Shown here piece after piece: positions 1 through 9,200 of a stretch of DNA of 64,000 nt. The position numbers were made by a program, and so were the translations under genes. The first letter of the stretch is position 1. The number at the start of each line of letters is the position of its first letter. Origin of the DNA: Pseudomonas sp. P5_109. GTDB taxonomy: Bacteria; Pseudomonadota; Gammaproteobacteria; Pseudomonadales; Pseudomonadaceae. The stretch covers positions 6,429,001-6,493,000 of the forward strand of contig NZ_CP125380.1 of the NCBI RefSeq assembly GCF_034009455.1, in the 5' to 3' direction. The notes beneath the pieces were generated by a model. The model was not told the DNA's origin, searched no databases, and saw only the letters and a program-made list of their open reading frames with translations.

Positions 1-5
1 CTGAA

Positions 6-563
6 TCAGCTACCGGCGGTGCCGGCGCCCCAGATGCTGCCCAGGCTGCCCAGCAACGAACCGCCGACGCCCTGCTGGCCGAAGTATTGCAGGAGCACCG
101 GAGCAAACTGGCCGATCATGCCGCTGTCCATGCCCAGGGCGCTGAAGGCGTTGTTCAGGTCGTTGGTGTCCTTGACGTTGCCCAGGGCGTTATCCAGCCC
201 TGCCGCTTTGCCGCTGGAACCGAGCAGGCCGGCCAGCGCGCCCAACTCACCGCCGCCCGAGAGCATGTCGATGCCCGGCACGCTTTTGGCCAGTTCCGAG
301 TAATCGGTCGAACTCAACTGATTCTTCGCCAGCCCCAGCATCGCCCCGGCACCGCCAACGGCTTGCTGTGGGGTGATGTTCAATTGACTGAGCGTGCTCA
401 GCAGGTCGGCTGTCTGCGGCGTTGGTGCGGCAGTCGCAGCCGCGTCACCGCCCTGCATGCCCGCAATCGCGCTGGCCGCATCGCTCAGGTTGAACTGTGC
501 AAAGGCCGGACTGACCGCCAGGGTCAAGAGCGATGCCAGGGCAAAACCGCGTAAAACCTTCAT
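6..563 (-). CDS. DUF2780 (VcgC/VcgE-like) exported protein
   Basis: A 185-residue protein with a clear N-terminal signal peptide (basic MKVLRG, hydrophobic core, likely cleavage after SPAFA at about residue 22). The rest is rich in Gly, Ala, Ser and Leu and carries stretches such as QQAVGGAGAMLGLAKNQL that resemble the DUF2780 family, known as VcgC/VcgE proteins of unknown function. It should be periplasmic or surface-exposed. It stands alone: the next gene on this strand is fdhA, 2.5 kb away, and a REP pair lies just upstream. No catalytic motif is visible. The family call rests on overall character and is moderately secure; the function is unknown. Confidence 0.75.
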   Translation of the reverse strand: MKVLRGFALASLLTLAVSPAFAQFNLSDAASAIAGMQGGDAAATAAPTPQTADLLSTLSQLNITPQQAVGGAGAMLGLAKNQLSSTDYSELAKSVPGIDMLSGGGELGALAGLLGSSGKAAGLDNALGNVKDTNDLNNAFSALGMDSGMIGQFAPVLLQYFGQQGVGGSLLGSLGSIWGAGTAGS

Positions 564-650
564 TCAGACATCCTCTATGAACACCGCCCGGCAATGGGCG
601 GCGAAAAACTGTGCATTGGACTGGTATCCCCGAGGATTGTTCCCAGCCCC

Positions 651-752
651 CTGTAGGAGCGAGCTCGCTCGCGATGAACGTTAACGATAACGCGTACTTC
701 CTGGATTAACGCGTTGGCCTGGAGTCCATCGCGAGCAAGCTCGCTCCTACAG
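651..752. repeat. REP pair (REPIN), GTAGGAGCGAGC type
   Basis: Two inverted copies of a REP word (CTGTAGGAGCGAGCTCGCTC and its complement ending TCGCTCCTACAGG) flank about 50 bp. This is the usual Pseudomonas REPIN layout. It fills most of the gap between the DUF2780 gene and the fasciclin gene. Confidence 0.9.
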
Positions 753-849
753 GAAAAATTCCCGCGCCCTGCATCCAGTCTGACGTCTCCCGCGTATATC
801 AAGCACGGACAGACACTCCTGGCCGATTCTCATCACAAGGATCATCACC

Positions 850-1443
850 ATGAAACGCACTTCGATCAAAACGCCATTGATTGCCAGCCTGCTGACCCTG
901 GCCCTTGGTGGCGGACTCGTCCTGAACACCGCGCTAGCGGCGGACATGGGCCACGACACCGTCACGGTCGGTGGCCAGGCCATGCTACCGAGCAAGGACA
1001 TCGTCGATAACGCAGTGAACTCCGCCGATCACACCACCCTGGTGGCCGCGGTAAAAGCCGCCGGCCTGGTCGACACCCTCAAGGGTAAAGGCCCGTTCAC
1101 CGTGTTCGCCCCGGTCAATTCGGCCTTCACCGCCCTGCCCGCCGGTACCGTCGACACCCTGCTCAAACCGGCCAACAAGGCCACGCTGACCCACCTCCTC
1201 ACCTACCACGTGGTCGCCGGAAAACTCGACATGATGACCCTGGCCGAGAAGATCAGGGCCGGTGGTGGCAAGGCCGAACTGACGACGGTTGCCGGCGGCA
1301 AACTGTGGGCAATGATGAACGGCCCGCACAACATCACCATCAAGGATGAAAAGGGCGACGTCGCGGACATCACCACCTATGACGTGTACCAGTCCAACGG
1401 GGTGATACAGGTCATCGACAAGGTGCTGATGCCGAAAAGCTGA
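850..1443 (+). CDS. Fasciclin (FAS1) domain secreted protein
   Basis: A 197-residue exported protein. The signal peptide (MKRTSIKTPLIASLL, cleavage near ALAA at about residue 30) is followed by one FAS1 domain at about residues 50-195. It shows the characteristic H1 segment GPFTVFAPVNSAFTALP and the YH-box region LLTYHVVAGKLD. FAS1 domains mediate adhesion or ligand binding outside the cytoplasm; no enzymatic role is expected. It lies 45 bp upstream of an ECF sigma factor and its anti-sigma. The same trio (fasciclin protein, SigK, RskA) is known in mycobacteria, where SigK drives the fasciclin-type antigens, so this protein is probably a target of its neighbours. That regulatory link is inference. 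Confidence 0.9.
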   Translation: MKRTSIKTPLIASLLTLALGGGLVLNTALAADMGHDTVTVGGQAMLPSKDIVDNAVNSADHTTLVAAVKAAGLVDTLKGKGPFTVFAPVNSAFTALPAGTVDTLLKPANKATLTHLLTYHVVAGKLDMMTLAEKIRAGGGKAELTTVAGGKLWAMMNGPHNITIKDEKGDVADITTYDVYQSNGVIQVIDKVLMPKS

Positions 1444-1488
1444 GCCATACCGCCGTCCCCGCGCTTAGGGGCCGGCGGTACTCCCGGG

Positions 1489-2124
1489 GTGTTCGCCGTG
1501 AATGGAACAACTGCGCACCGTGAACTAACCTCTGCCTGCAACCGGCCCCTTGCCCCGCTTTCCGGGAGAACCGCTATTCCCATCACCGACGCCGATCAGC
1601 TCAGGCAACTGCTGGCCCAGTGTTCACTGGGCGACCGCCGCGCGTTCGAGACGCTGTACCGCAGCGTCGGCCCGCGTCTGCACGGGGTAGCGCTGCGCTT
1701 CATGGGCCGGCCGGACCTGGCCGAAGAGGTGCTGCAAGAGAGCTTCGTGCGCATCTGGAACAATGCATCGCGCTACGAAGCGCATCTGTCGGCGCCGTTG
1801 ACCTGGATGATCAACATCACCCGTCATCAAGCCATCGACCAGTTGCGCAAACATCGCGATCGGCCATTGAGCAATCTCGAAGAACAGATGCTCATGGATG
1901 AAAGCCCATCGGCCCACGAGCAACTGGCCAGTGCCCGCGACGCCAGCGCCTTGAGCCGCTGCCTGGATAGCCTCGAAGGCATGCAGCGCCAGTCGATTAC
2001 CGTCGCCTATTTTCAGGGACTGTCATGCTCGGAACTGGCCGAACACCTGGCCGCGCCGCTAGGCTCGGTGAAATCCTGGATTCGCCGCGGCATGGAACGC
2101 CTGCGCAGGTGCCTTGAATCATGA
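1489..2124 (+). CDS. ECF RNA polymerase sigma factor, SigK-like
   Basis: A group IV sigma factor. Region 2 is visible as FETLYRSVGPRLHGVALRFM..DLAEEVLQESFVRIWNN..APLTWMINITRHQAID, and region 4 as the helix-turn-helix CLDSLEGMQRQSITVAYFQGLSCSELAEHL..LGSVKSWIRRGMERL. It directs transcription of a small regulon and is held inactive by the RskA-like anti-sigma encoded next; their frames overlap by 4 bp (ATGA). The start is unusual. No ATG precedes region 2. GTG at 1489 or 1498 gives a 30-residue extension without SigK character, while an in-frame ATT at 1576, eight bases after GGGAGA, would give the usual start (PITDADQLRQLL). Confidence 0.9.
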   Translation: MFAVNGTTAHRELTSACNRPLAPLSGRTAIPITDADQLRQLLAQCSLGDRRAFETLYRSVGPRLHGVALRFMGRPDLAEEVLQESFVRIWNNASRYEAHLSAPLTWMINITRHQAIDQLRKHRDRPLSNLEEQMLMDESPSAHEQLASARDASALSRCLDSLEGMQRQSITVAYFQGLSCSELAEHLAAPLGSVKSWIRRGMERLRRCLES

Positions 2125-2795
2125 ACTATCGAACCCCGACCCTGCGCCGCGCCCTCGCCGCCGACTATGCCATTGGCCTGATGCCCGCCACCGCGCGCCG
2201 GCGTTTCGAACAGCTGTTGCTGGAAGATGCGACCTTGCGCGCGGAATTGGCGCATTGGCAGGAAAGCCTGGCCAGCCTGACCGACGCCCTGCCGGAGCAG
2301 CCGGTACCGGATCGCGTCTGGCAAGGCATTACCGCGCGGATCGACCCGCAAGAATTGCATGTGCCGGCGAAACGGCCGTTCTGGAATTGGCTGCGAGTGA
2401 CGGCGGCGGTTTGCTCGCTGCTGATCGCCTTGACCCTTGGTGTGATCTACACCCGCGACGATGCCCACTACAGCGCGACCCTGGCCGGCGCCGACGCCCA
2501 ACCGGCGTTGCGTGTTCTGGCCCATGCCGATTACCTGCAAGTCGAACCGCTGACACTGGCAGCGATAGAACCGGGGCAAAGCCTGGAGTTGTGGGCGATC
2601 CCGGCGGACGGCAAACCGATTTCCCTTGGCGTGATCCCGGCGGGCGGCAAAGGCAAAGTTGAGCTGAGCGACGCGCAGAAAGCGCTGATCGGTAAACCGA
2701 TTGCGCTGGCGGTCAGCCTCGAACCGAAGGGTGGTTCGCCGACTGGGCAGCCGACGGGGCCGGTGTTGTATCAAGGGGCATTGGCGACGCTCTGA
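2121..2795 (+). CDS. Anti-sigma factor, RskA (anti-sigma K) family
   Basis: A 224-residue membrane anti-sigma factor. The cytoplasmic N-terminal part (residues 1-85) contains LAADYAIGLMPATARRRFEQLLLEDATLRAELAHWQESL, typical of RskA-type sigma-binding segments. One transmembrane helix follows at about residues 92-112 (LRVTAAVCSLLIALTLGVIY). The periplasmic domain contains the family hallmark SLELWAIPADGKPISLGVIPAGG. It is expected to sequester the preceding ECF sigma and release it after regulated proteolysis. Its start overlaps the sigma stop codon, which indicates translational coupling. A REP pair follows the gene. Confidence 0.9.
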   Translation: MNYRTPTLRRALAADYAIGLMPATARRRFEQLLLEDATLRAELAHWQESLASLTDALPEQPVPDRVWQGITARIDPQELHVPAKRPFWNWLRVTAAVCSLLIALTLGVIYTRDDAHYSATLAGADAQPALRVLAHADYLQVEPLTLAAIEPGQSLELWAIPADGKPISLGVIPAGGKGKVELSDAQKALIGKPIALAVSLEPKGGSPTGQPTGPVLYQGALATL

Positions 2796-2810
2796 AGGCG
2801 ATAAATCTTT

Positions 2811-2947
2811 CCTGTGGCGAGGGAGCTTGCTCCCGCTCGGCGGCGCAGCCGTCGCAAACGATCCACCACGGTACAGCTGATATACCCCATACCCAGGATT
2901 CAGGGCCGCTCCGCAGCCCAGCGGGAGCAAGCTCCCCTCGCCACAAG
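2811..2947. repeat. REP pair, TGTGGCGAGGGAGC type
   Basis: Inverted arms CCTGTGGCGAGGGAGCTTGC at 2811 and GCAAGCTCCCCTCGCCACAAGG ending at 2947 enclose a GC-rich spacer. This third REP subtype (GCGAGGG core) recurs near 45.65, 50.9, 55.9 and 60.5 kb. Confidence 0.85.
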
Positions 2948-2980
2948 GTTATGTCGATCACCAGATCTGATTTACAGCTC

Positions 2981-3010
2981 AAAAAAAACGGCGACCCGAA
3001 GGTCGCCGTT
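2981..3010 (-). terminator. Intrinsic terminator of fdhA
   Basis: A ten-base stem AACGGCGACC / GGTCGCCGTT with a four-base loop lies 18 bp past the fdhA stop. Read on the minus strand it is followed by eight T residues (A-run at 2981-2988). The opposite side has TTTCATTTT, so weak bidirectional activity towards the anti-sigma gene is possible. Confidence 0.9.
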
Positions 3011-3027
3011 TCATTTTGCGTGAAGGC

Positions 3028-4227
3028 TTACGCCGCGCTGAACATCTTGTGCGGATCGATCACAAATTTCTTCGGCACGCCGGCATCGAACTCGCCATAA
3101 CCCTGCGGTGCCTGATCCAGGCTGATCACCTGAACGCCCACCACTTCGGCGATGTTGATGCGGTCCCACATGATCGCTTGCATGAGCGCGCGGTTGTACT
3201 TCATCACCGGGGTCTGGCCGGTGTGGAAGCTGTGGGACTTGGCCCAGCCCAGACCGAAGCGAATGCTCAGGCTGCCCATTTTCGCGGCAGCGTCGACAGC
3301 ACCCGGGTCTTCGGTCACGTAGAGGCCGGGAATGCCGATCTTGCCTGCCACCCGCACCACGCCCATCAGCGAGTTGAGCACGGTGGCCGGGGCTTCGTGT
3401 TTCACGCCGTCATGGCCGTGGCCACGGGCTTCGAAGCCGACGGCGTCGATGGCACAATCCACTTCCGGCTCGCCCAGCAACGCGGCGATCTGTTCGTGCA
3501 GCGGAGTGTCCAGGGAAAGGTCGGCGATCTCGAAGCCTTGGGCCTTGGCGTGGGCCAGGCGCACGGTGTTGACGTCACCGACGATCACCACTGCCGCGCC
3601 GAGCAGGCGAGCGGATGCGGCCGCCGCCAGACCGACCGGACCGGCACCGGCGATGTACACCGTGCTGCCAGGACCAACGCCGGCAGTCACGGCACCGTGA
3701 TAGCCGGTCGGCAGGATGTCGGAGAGGCAAGTCAGGTCACGGATTTTTTCCATGGCCCGGTCGCGATCCGGCAGTTTCAGCAGGTTGAAGTCGGCGTACG
3801 GCACCATGGCGTATTCGGCCTGGCCGCCGGTCCAGTCGCCCATGTCGACATAACCATAGGCACCGCCCGGACGCGCCGGGTTGACGCTCAGGCACACGCC
3901 GGTGTGCATCTCTTTGCAGGAACGGCAGCGCCCGCAAGCGACGTTGAACGGTACGGATACCAGGTCGCCGATTTGCAGGTTCTCGACGTCGCTGCCCTTC
4001 TCGATCACTTCGCCGGTGATTTCGTGGCCCAGTACCAGGCCGGTTTGAGCGGTGGTACGACCGCGCACCATGTGCTGGTCGGAACCACAGATGTTGGTGG
4101 AAACCACACGCAGGATGACGGCGTGGTTGATCTTCCTGCCACGCGGGTCCTGCATTTTCGGATAGTCGATTTTCTGTACTTCGACCTTGCCAGCGCCGAG
4201 ATACACCACACCACGATTGCCAGACAT
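3028..4227 (-). CDS. fdhA: Glutathione-independent formaldehyde dehydrogenase
   Basis: A 399-residue zinc- and NAD-dependent formaldehyde dehydrogenase, the same length as the P. putida enzyme; it oxidises formaldehyde to formate without glutathione. Visible ligands are Cys47 (NICGSDQH) and His68 (LVLGHEITGE) for catalytic zinc, and Cys98, 101, 104 and 112 (ACGRCRSCKEMHTGVC) for structural zinc. The Rossmann motif is YIAGAGPVGLAAAASARLLGA. It sits at the downstream end of the sarcosine oxidase cluster and would remove formaldehyde released by sarcosine and dimethylglycine oxidation. A 207-bp gap with a REP pair separates it from purU, so it may have its own promoter; a strong terminator follows. 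Confidence 0.96.
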   Translation of the reverse strand: MSGNRGVVYLGAGKVEVQKIDYPKMQDPRGRKINHAVILRVVSTNICGSDQHMVRGRTTAQTGLVLGHEITGEVIEKGSDVENLQIGDLVSVPFNVACGRCRSCKEMHTGVCLSVNPARPGGAYGYVDMGDWTGGQAEYAMVPYADFNLLKLPDRDRAMEKIRDLTCLSDILPTGYHGAVTAGVGPGSTVYIAGAGPVGLAAAASARLLGAAVVIVGDVNTVRLAHAKAQGFEIADLSLDTPLHEQIAALLGEPEVDCAIDAVGFEARGHGHDGVKHEAPATVLNSLMGVVRVAGKIGIPGLYVTEDPGAVDAAAKMGSLSIRFGLGWAKSHSFHTGQTPVMKYNRALMQAIMWDRINIAEVVGVQVISLDQAPQGYGEFDAGVPKKFVIDPHKMFSAA

Positions 4228-4335
4228 GCTTTCACCTCGCTGTTGTTTTTATGTAGCGGTCGCGTCACCAGGGATCGGCGCCGCGTTGATTGCTCTGGGT
4301 GTTGCCTGTGTGTTTTGTGTTGTTCGTGTGGGCCT

Positions 4336-4412
4336 CATCGCCAGCAAGCCGGCTCCTACAAGGGATCGCTGCGCCGACCGCAATCCTGTAGGAGCCGGCT
4401 TGCTGGCGATGG
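4336..4412. repeat. REP pair between purU and fdhA
   Basis: Inverted arms CATCGCCAGCAAGCCGGCTC (4336) and GAGCCGGCTTGCTGGCGATG (to 4412), each flanked by TGTAGGA or its complement. The pair lies immediately downstream of the purU stop and may act as an mRNA 3'-end stabiliser. Confidence 0.9.
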
Positions 4413-4434
4413 GCTGCGAAGCGGCCCCAAAAAC

Positions 4435-5292
4435 CTAAAGAACAACGGTGCGATTAGCGTTCAAAAACACTCGTCGCTCAATGTGATACCCAACCGCCCG
4501 CGCCAACGTCAGCCCTTCGATATCCCGCCCCTTGGCGATCAGGTCTTCCGGGTAATGGCTGTGGTCCACTGCCTCGACGCCCTGGGCAATGATCGGGCCT
4601 TCATCGAGATCGTTGTTGATGTAATGCGCCGTGGCGCCCACCAGTTTCACGCCCTTGTTGTAGGCCTGGTGATAGGGCTTGGCACCCTTGAACCCGGGCA
4701 GCAGGGAGTGGTGGATATTGATCGCCTTGCCATCGAGCTTGCGGCACAGTTCCGGCGACAACACCTGCATGTAACGCGCAAGAATCACCAGTTCGGCGCC
4801 GGACTCCTCGATCACCTGCCACACCTGACGCTCTTGCGACGGTTTGTCGTTCGGGTCCAGCGGGAAGTGGTAGTACGGAATCTGGTGCCAGTCGGCCAGT
4901 GGCTTGAGGTCCGGGTGGTTGGAGACCACGGCGGCCACATCCATCGACAACTGGCCGATGCGCTGGCGGTAGAGCAAGTCGTTGAGGCAGTGATCGGCCT
5001 TGGAGACCATGATCACCACCTTCGGTCGATAGTTCGGCGCGGTCAGTTCGAAGATCATGCCAAACGCTTCGCCACGCTCGGCCAGGCCCGCGCGGAACGA
5101 CTGTTCGTCGAAGCCATCGGGTTGACGGAACTCCACTCGAATGAAGAAACGGCCCGAGAGCCGGTCGTCGAAGGAATGGTGCTCGGTGACGTAGCAGCCC
5201 TGCTCGAACAGAAAGCGGGTCACCGCGTCCACGGTGCCGAGCACACTCGGGCAGTCGGCGGTCAGAATCCATGTGTCTGGGGCGCGGCTCAT
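4435..5292 (-). CDS. purU: Formyltetrahydrofolate deformylase PurU
   Basis: A 285-residue enzyme that hydrolyses 10-formyl-THF to formate and THF. It has an N-terminal ACT domain (WILTADCPSVLGTVDAVTRFL to about residue 85) and a formyltransferase-fold catalytic domain with the Asn-His-Asp set in INIHHSLLPGFKGA..HYINNDLDEGPIIAQ. Start chosen at 5292 (MSRAPDTWIL); a further 23 in-frame upstream codons fall in REP-like sequence and are not family-like. It follows soxBDAG, where it would recycle THF loaded with one-carbon units from sarcosine demethylation. This matches the P. aeruginosa PA5420 (purU2) position. Confidence 0.95.
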   Translation of the reverse strand: MSRAPDTWILTADCPSVLGTVDAVTRFLFEQGCYVTEHHSFDDRLSGRFFIRVEFRQPDGFDEQSFRAGLAERGEAFGMIFELTAPNYRPKVVIMVSKADHCLNDLLYRQRIGQLSMDVAAVVSNHPDLKPLADWHQIPYYHFPLDPNDKPSQERQVWQVIEESGAELVILARYMQVLSPELCRKLDGKAINIHHSLLPGFKGAKPYHQAYNKGVKLVGATAHYINNDLDEGPIIAQGVEAVDHSHYPEDLIAKGRDIEGLTLARAVGYHIERRVFLNANRTVVL

Positions 5293-5326
5293 GGTGCGGT
5301 GACTCCTTTGAATGCGGTAGATGCCT

Positions 5327-5430
5327 CCTGTAGGAGCGAGCTTGCTCGCGATGGAGGTCAACGATGACGCGTACTTCCTGATTCAACGCGTCGCTCTGAA
5401 GTCCATCGCGAGCAGGCTCGCTCCTACAGG
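5327..5430. repeat. REP pair between soxG and purU
   Basis: Arms CCTGTAGGAGCGAGCTTGCT and AGCAGGCTCGCTCCTACAGG face each other across about 55 bp. The downstream arm ends 12 bp from the soxG stop. Confidence 0.9.
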
Positions 5431-5441
5431 GTCGGGTGTGA

Positions 5442-6074
5442 TCAGGCCTGAACGCTAAGCCCATACTCGGCAGAAGCATCCTGCAACCACAGCCACCAGT
5501 AATCCGAGAAGCTGCGACGAATCAGCAGTTCCCAGGTGTCTTCGGCGGTGTGGCGGATCATCAGTTGCGACTTGGCGAACACCGTGCCGACGGCTTTGCC
5601 CACCGGGAAGTTGTTCGGGTGCACGTCGTAGCTGGTGGACTTCATCAGCACCTGGCGCACGTTCGGGCCGCTCAGTTCGATGACTTGCTGGCCACCGCTG
5701 ACGTTGACGATTGCAATGTGCAGATCGCCCAGCGCTTCGCGCAGTTTCTGCTCGGCGGCCAGTTCTTCACCGGTCGGCACGATCAGCAGCCACTCATCCG
5801 GTCCCATCCATTGCAGGCTGGTTTCGCCTTTGACGATGACAGTCAGCGCACCCGGCAATTCGATGCCCAGGGCTTTGTGCACGCCTGCGGCAAACGCGGC
5901 GTCGTGGCCATCGCCACGAATGGTCAGGTGGCCGAGGAGTTTTTTCTCACGCACGATCACGCCGGCGTTCTTGCGACCCTTGCCCACCAGGCTGGCGAGA
6001 TCGGCGTGATGCAGCGACGACTCGGCCTTGGCCCCGGAGGTTGGGCGTTGTTGGTAAACATTGGCTGCGGTCAT
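5442..6074 (-). CDS. soxG: Sarcosine oxidase gamma subunit
   Basis: A 210-residue subunit of heterotetrameric sarcosine oxidase. The family is recognised from GDGHDAAFAAGVHKALGIELPG..LQWMGPDEWLLIVP and the C-terminal HTAEDTWELLIRRSFSDYWWLWLQDA. It resembles the GcvT/YgfZ fold and lies beside the alpha-subunit folate domain. Start set at 6074 (MTAANVYQQRP); a longer in-frame extension to 6224 reads through a REP pair and is rejected. It is last in glyA-soxB-soxD-soxA-soxG, separated from soxA by a REP-containing gap of 150 bp, so its level may be tuned separately. Confidence 0.94.
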   Translation of the reverse strand: MTAANVYQQRPTSGAKAESSLHHADLASLVGKGRKNAGVIVREKKLLGHLTIRGDGHDAAFAAGVHKALGIELPGALTVIVKGETSLQWMGPDEWLLIVPTGEELAAEQKLREALGDLHIAIVNVSGGQQVIELSGPNVRQVLMKSTSYDVHPNNFPVGKAVGTVFAKSQLMIRHTAEDTWELLIRRSFSDYWWLWLQDASAEYGLSVQA

Positions 6075-6114
6075 AAAGCACCTGTCTTGAATTCTGTTGA
6101 TAGTGCGGTCGCCT

Positions 6115-6205
6115 CCTGTAGGAGCCGGCTTGCTGGCGATCCAAACGACGCGGTGTATCAGATGCACCGCGTTATCGTTCATCGCCAGCAAGCTGGCTCC
6201 TACAG
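6115..6205. repeat. REP pair between soxA and soxG
   Basis: Arms CCTGTAGGAGCCGGCTTGCT (6115) and AGCAAGCTGGCTCCTACAG (to 6205) occupy most of the soxA-soxG gap inside an otherwise tight operon. Confidence 0.9.
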
Positions 6206-6224
6206 TCAAAACCACATCCGGCAA

Positions 6225-9200
6225 TCACACGTTCTGGCGTTCGCCTTTCGGATCGAAGAACACCGAAGAAACGATTTCCGCCTCGATCACGCTGCCGTCG
6301 GCCAGCGGTGCGAACACTCGCTCACCCATGCGCTGCAACCCGCCCTTGACCACGCCCATGGCGAACGAATAACCCAGGGAGTTGTGCAGGTAACTGGAAG
6401 TCACGTGACCGACCATGGTCATCGGGATGGCTTGCTTGGTGTTGAACACCAGTTGCGCACCTTCCGGCAGCCATTTGTTCGGATCGATCGGCTTCAGGCC
6501 AACCAGCTGTTTGCGCTGATCACGCACACAGTCCTCACGGTTCATGCCACGCCAGCCGATCCACGAGAACGGTTTGGTGCGACCGACACACCAGCCCATG
6601 TTCAGGTCGTCCGGGGTCATCGAGCTGTCAGTGTCCTGACCGACGATGATGAAGCCCTTCTCGGCCCGCAGCACGTGCATGGTTTCAGTGCCGTACGGGG
6701 TCAGGTTGTACTTCTTGCCAGCGTCGACGATTTTTTCCAGCACGCCCATCGCATAGTCGGCTTGCACGTTGACTTCGTACGACAGTTCACCGGTAAACGA
6801 AATCCGGAATACCCGCGCCGGCACACCACCCACCAGACCTTCTTTCCAGGTCATGAACGGGAAGGCTTCGTTGCTCAGGTCGATGTCGGTGACTTCGCTG
6901 AGCAGCTTGCGGCTGTTCGGCCCGGACAAGGTCATGGTTGCCCAGTGGTCGGTCACGGAGGTGAAGTACACCTTCATGTCCGGCCATTCGGTCTGGTGGT
7001 ACAGCTCCAGCCACTGCAGGACGCGAGCCGCGCCGCCGGTGGTGGTGGTCATGACGAAATGGTTGTCGGCCAGGCAAGCCGTCACACCGTCGTCGAAGAC
7101 CATGCCGTCTTCTTTGCACATCAGGCCGTAACGGGCCTTGCCCACATCGAGCTTGGTCCAGGCGTTGGTGTAGACGCGGTTGAGGAACTCGCGAGTGTCC
7201 GGGCCCTGGATGTCAATCTTGCCCAGGGTCGAAGCGTCCAGCAGGCCGACGCTGTCGCGCACGGCTTTGCATTCGCGCTTCACGGCGGCATGCAGGTCTT
7301 CACCGGATTTCGGGAAGTACCACGGACGTTTCCACTGGCCGACGTCTTCGAACTCGGCGCCGTTTTTCAGGTGCCATTGATGCAGGGCGGTGTAGCGCAC
7401 AGGCTCGAAGATGTGCCCACAGTGACGGCCGGCCACGGCGCCGAAAGTCACCGGTGTGTAGTTCGGACGGAACATGGTGGTGCCCATCTGCGGGATGGTC
7501 ACGTTCAGCGAGCGGGCGGCGATGGCCAGGCCGTTGACGTTGCCGAGCTTGCCCTGATCGGTGCCGAAGCCCAGCGCGGTGTAGCGCTTGACGTGCTCGA
7601 CCGACTCGAAACCTTCACGGGTCGCCAGTTCGATAGCGGCGGCGGTGACGTCGTTTTGCAGGTCGACGAATTGCTTCGGTGCCCGTGCGGTGTTCTTTTC
7701 ATGGGGCACCTGGAACAGCGCCAGGGTCGGCTCTTCGAGACGGCTCAGGGCTTTTGGCAGCAAGCCTTCGACGGTCTGGAACCCGGCTTCAGCGGCGGCG
7801 CGAGCGCCTCCTTCAAAACCGTCGGCCAGGGAATCGCCGAGGCCATAGACGCCGTTGATGCCACCGACGCACACGCGTTTCTGCGGTGCTTCACCCGGTA
7901 CGAAACCGAGGATGTCTTCACGCCAGATCGGCTTGCCACCCAAGTGCGAAGCCAGGTGAACCACCGGGCTGTAGCCACCGGAGCTGGCCACCACGTCGCA
8001 GTCGAGCCATTCGCCAGGGCTGGTCACGGTGTGCGCCTTGACATCGATGGCGGCCACGCGGGCAGCGGTCACGTGCTTGCTGCCACGGGCCTCTATCACG
8101 GCGCTGCCGGTGAGGATGCGGATACCTTTGGCGCGGGCTTCTTCCACCAGCGCACCACGTGGATTGCTGCGGGCGTCGGCAATGGCCACCACTTGCAGGC
8201 TGGCATCGAGCCAATCCAGGGCAACGCGGTAGGCGTGGTCGTTGTTGGTCGACAGCACCAGCTTCTTGCCCGGTGCCACGCCGTAACGGCGCACGTAGGT
8301 CGAAATGGCGCCGGCGAGCATGTTGCCCGGCACGTCGTTGTTGCCGTAGACCAGTGGACGCTCGTGAGCGCCGGTCGCCAGCACCACACGCTTGGCGCGG
8401 ACCCGGTGGATGCGCTGACGCACCTGGCCAATCGGTGCACGGTCGCCGAGGTGATCGGTCAGGCGCTCGTGAATGGTCAGGAAGTTGTGGTCGTGGTAGC
8501 CGTTGACGGTGGCGCGCGGCAACAGCAGCACGTCCGGGGTGTTCTTCAGTTCGTCGATGACGCTGGCGACCCACTCAGTCGCAGGCTTGCCGTCGAGGCT
8601 TTCGCGGGAATCGAGCAGGCTGCCGCCGAACTCTTCCTGCTCATCGGCGAGGATCACCCGGGCACCACTGCGCGCAGCCGCCAGTGCAGCGGCCAGGCCA
8701 GCAGGGCCGGCGCCGACGATCAGCACGTCGCAGTGCTGGTTCATGTAGTCGTAGGTGTCCGGATCGTTCTCGGTCGGCGAGCGGCCCAGGCCGGCAGCCT
8801 TGCGGATGTACTTCTCGTAAGTCATCCAGAACGATTGCGGGTACATGAAGGTTTTGTAGTAGAAGCCCGGTGGCATCAGCTTGCCGCCGACCTTGCCGAG
8901 AATCCCCATCATGTCGTTGTTCACGCTCGGCCAGCCGTTGGTGCTGGTGGCGACCAGGCCTTGGTACAGCGCCTGTTGCGTGGCACGCACGTTCGGGATC
9001 TGCGTGGCTTCGGTGGCGCCGATCTGCAGCACCGCGTTTGGCTCTTCAGCGCCCGCGGCGAAAATGCCGCGCGGACGGGAATACTTGAAGCTGCGACCAA
9101 TGATGTCGACGCCGTTGGCCAGCAATGCAGCGGCCAGGGAGTCGCCTTCGAAGCCTTTGTAGTTCTGGCCGTTGAAGGTGAAGGTCAAGACTTTGTTGCG

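Noticed and set aside
3016..5367. A 783-codon plus-strand open frame across fdhA and purU
   Set aside because: It reads through a terminator hairpin and a REP pair and is opposite two clear enzymes.
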